Source: Vibrio ichthyoenteri ATCC 700023 (GTDB taxonomy: Bacteria; Pseudomonadota; Gammaproteobacteria; Enterobacterales; Vibrionaceae). From it: a DNA stretch of 64,000 bases. Positions 63,647-64,000 of the stretch are shown here, piece after piece. The notes under the pieces are model-generated. The model saw only the letters and a list, made by a program, of their open reading frames with translations. It was not told the DNA's origin and ran no database searches. The stretch is taken from the NCBI RefSeq assembly GCF_000222605.1, contig NZ_AFWF01000004.1, positions 1 through 64,000 of the forward strand, given 5' to 3'. How positions within the stretch are numbered: position 1 is the first letter of the stretch; every line of letters begins with the position of its first letter. The translations under genes and the position numbers were made by a program.

Positions 63647-64000
63647 ATGAGAGACATAACCCCTGACATTTGTGACAAATTTGAACGTCACGTTACTTAC
63701 GTAAATTTACCACTAAATAACTTCGGTTGCCGTACTGCCTTTTGGGGCGAAATTGTTACAGTTCGGTGTTATCACGATAACTCAAAAGTAAGAGAAGTGT
63801 TGAGTCGCAATGGGCGAGGAAAAGTACTCGTCGTTGACGGAAATGGTTCATGTCAAAAAGCTTTGCTTGGTGATCAGTTGGCAATTCTAGCGATTGAAAA
63901 TGACTGGGAAGGCATCATTGTCTACGGCGCAATCCGTGATGTGGCGATGATGGCTGAAATGGATCTGGGCATTATGGCGCTTGGCACCTGTCCGTTTAAA
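63647..64000 (+). CDS. RraA-family protein, partial (runs off window)
   Basis: The first 118 residues of an RraA-family protein, which in E. coli inhibits RNase E; related proteins are annotated as 4-hydroxy-4-methyl-2-oxoglutarate aldolases. [21 protein letters not shown] and the [13 protein letters not shown] segment match E. coli RraA, with the G-D and R-D residues of the aldolase-like fold kept. GGAGGAAAGC is an excellent ribosome binding site. It probably forms an operon with the DUF3293 gene. Which of the two functions applies cannot be told from this fragment. Confidence 0.88.
   Translation, partial: MRDITPDICDKFERHVTYVNLPLNNFGCRTAFWGEIVTVRCYHDNSKVREVLSRNGRGKVLVVDGNGSCQKALLGDQLAILAIENDWEGIIVYGAIRDVAMMAEMDLGIMALGTCPFK

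Overview
The window is a stretch of a gamma-proteobacterial chromosome, almost certainly the large chromosome of a Vibrio species. Three things point there: the gene order (leuABCD / PAP2 / MJ1255-VC2487-type glycosyltransferase / leuO / acyl-CoA ligase / ilvIH / serA / rpiA / 6S / zapA; then nadB / rpoE-rse / lepAB / rnc-era-recO-pdxJ-acpS / barA(varS) / rlmD / relA / mazG / pyrG / eno), a gspAB pair, and start regions and proteins that look Vibrio-like throughout. No phage, insertion sequence, integron or CRISPR array is visible. Nearly every gene is a recognisable core gene.

Layout. 1-400: a tRNA-Thr(GGT) and a 5S rRNA, probably the distal end of an rRNA operon, closed by two near-duplicate terminators. 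0.4-9.7 kb: a DUF547 lipoprotein-like or secreted protein, then leuABCD on the minus strand behind a leucine-rich leader peptide and an attenuator, then a PAP2 phosphatase/glycosyltransferase pair and leuO. 10-17.6 kb: acyl-CoA ligase, ilvIH, serA (with a consensus-like PurR operator upstream), rpiA, fau and 6S RNA. 17.6-24.5 kb: zapA, ygfB, ubiH-ubiI, a YtfK/DUF1107 protein, a structured gene-poor stretch, ybaK-like, ygfZ, sdhE, and a ygfX-like gene that appears cut short by an amber codon. 24.5-35.6 kb: nadB diverging from rpoE-rseABC, followed by lepA-lepB-rnc-era and recO-pdxJ-acpS. 35.7-48 kb: barA/varS, rlmD, relA, mazG, pyrG, eno and cca, with several repeats and strong hairpins between them. 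48-62 kb: gspAB, a YgiM-like SH3 protein, PiT phosphate transporter plus its DUF47 partner, a CYTH/CHAD triphosphatase, a potassium-channel-like protein, a chemoreceptor, glnE and hldE. 62-64 kb: arcA, a perfect FNR-type box, a DUF3293 protein and the start of an RraA-family gene that runs off the window.

How it works together. The left third is a branched-chain amino acid, serine and leucine regulatory neighbourhood (leu operon with attenuation, LeuO, IlvIH, SerA). The middle is envelope stress (RpoE/RseABC), membrane protein export (LepA/LepB), RNA processing (Rnc, Era), the stringent response (RelA, plus YtfK) and the BarA/VarS global regulator. The right third mixes type II secretion assembly, phosphate uptake, chemotaxis, nitrogen control (GlnE), LPS core heptose (HldE) and redox control (ArcA).

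I did not find a clearly new biological system. The items most worth a second look are the leader-peptide attenuator of leuABCD, the PurR-like operator in front of serA, the amber-interrupted ygfX, the structured 590-bp region at 21.55-22.14 kb, the seven-copy 7-bp tandem repeat between eno and cca, and small dispersed repeats. All assignments come from reading sequence and recalling families; no database search was run.
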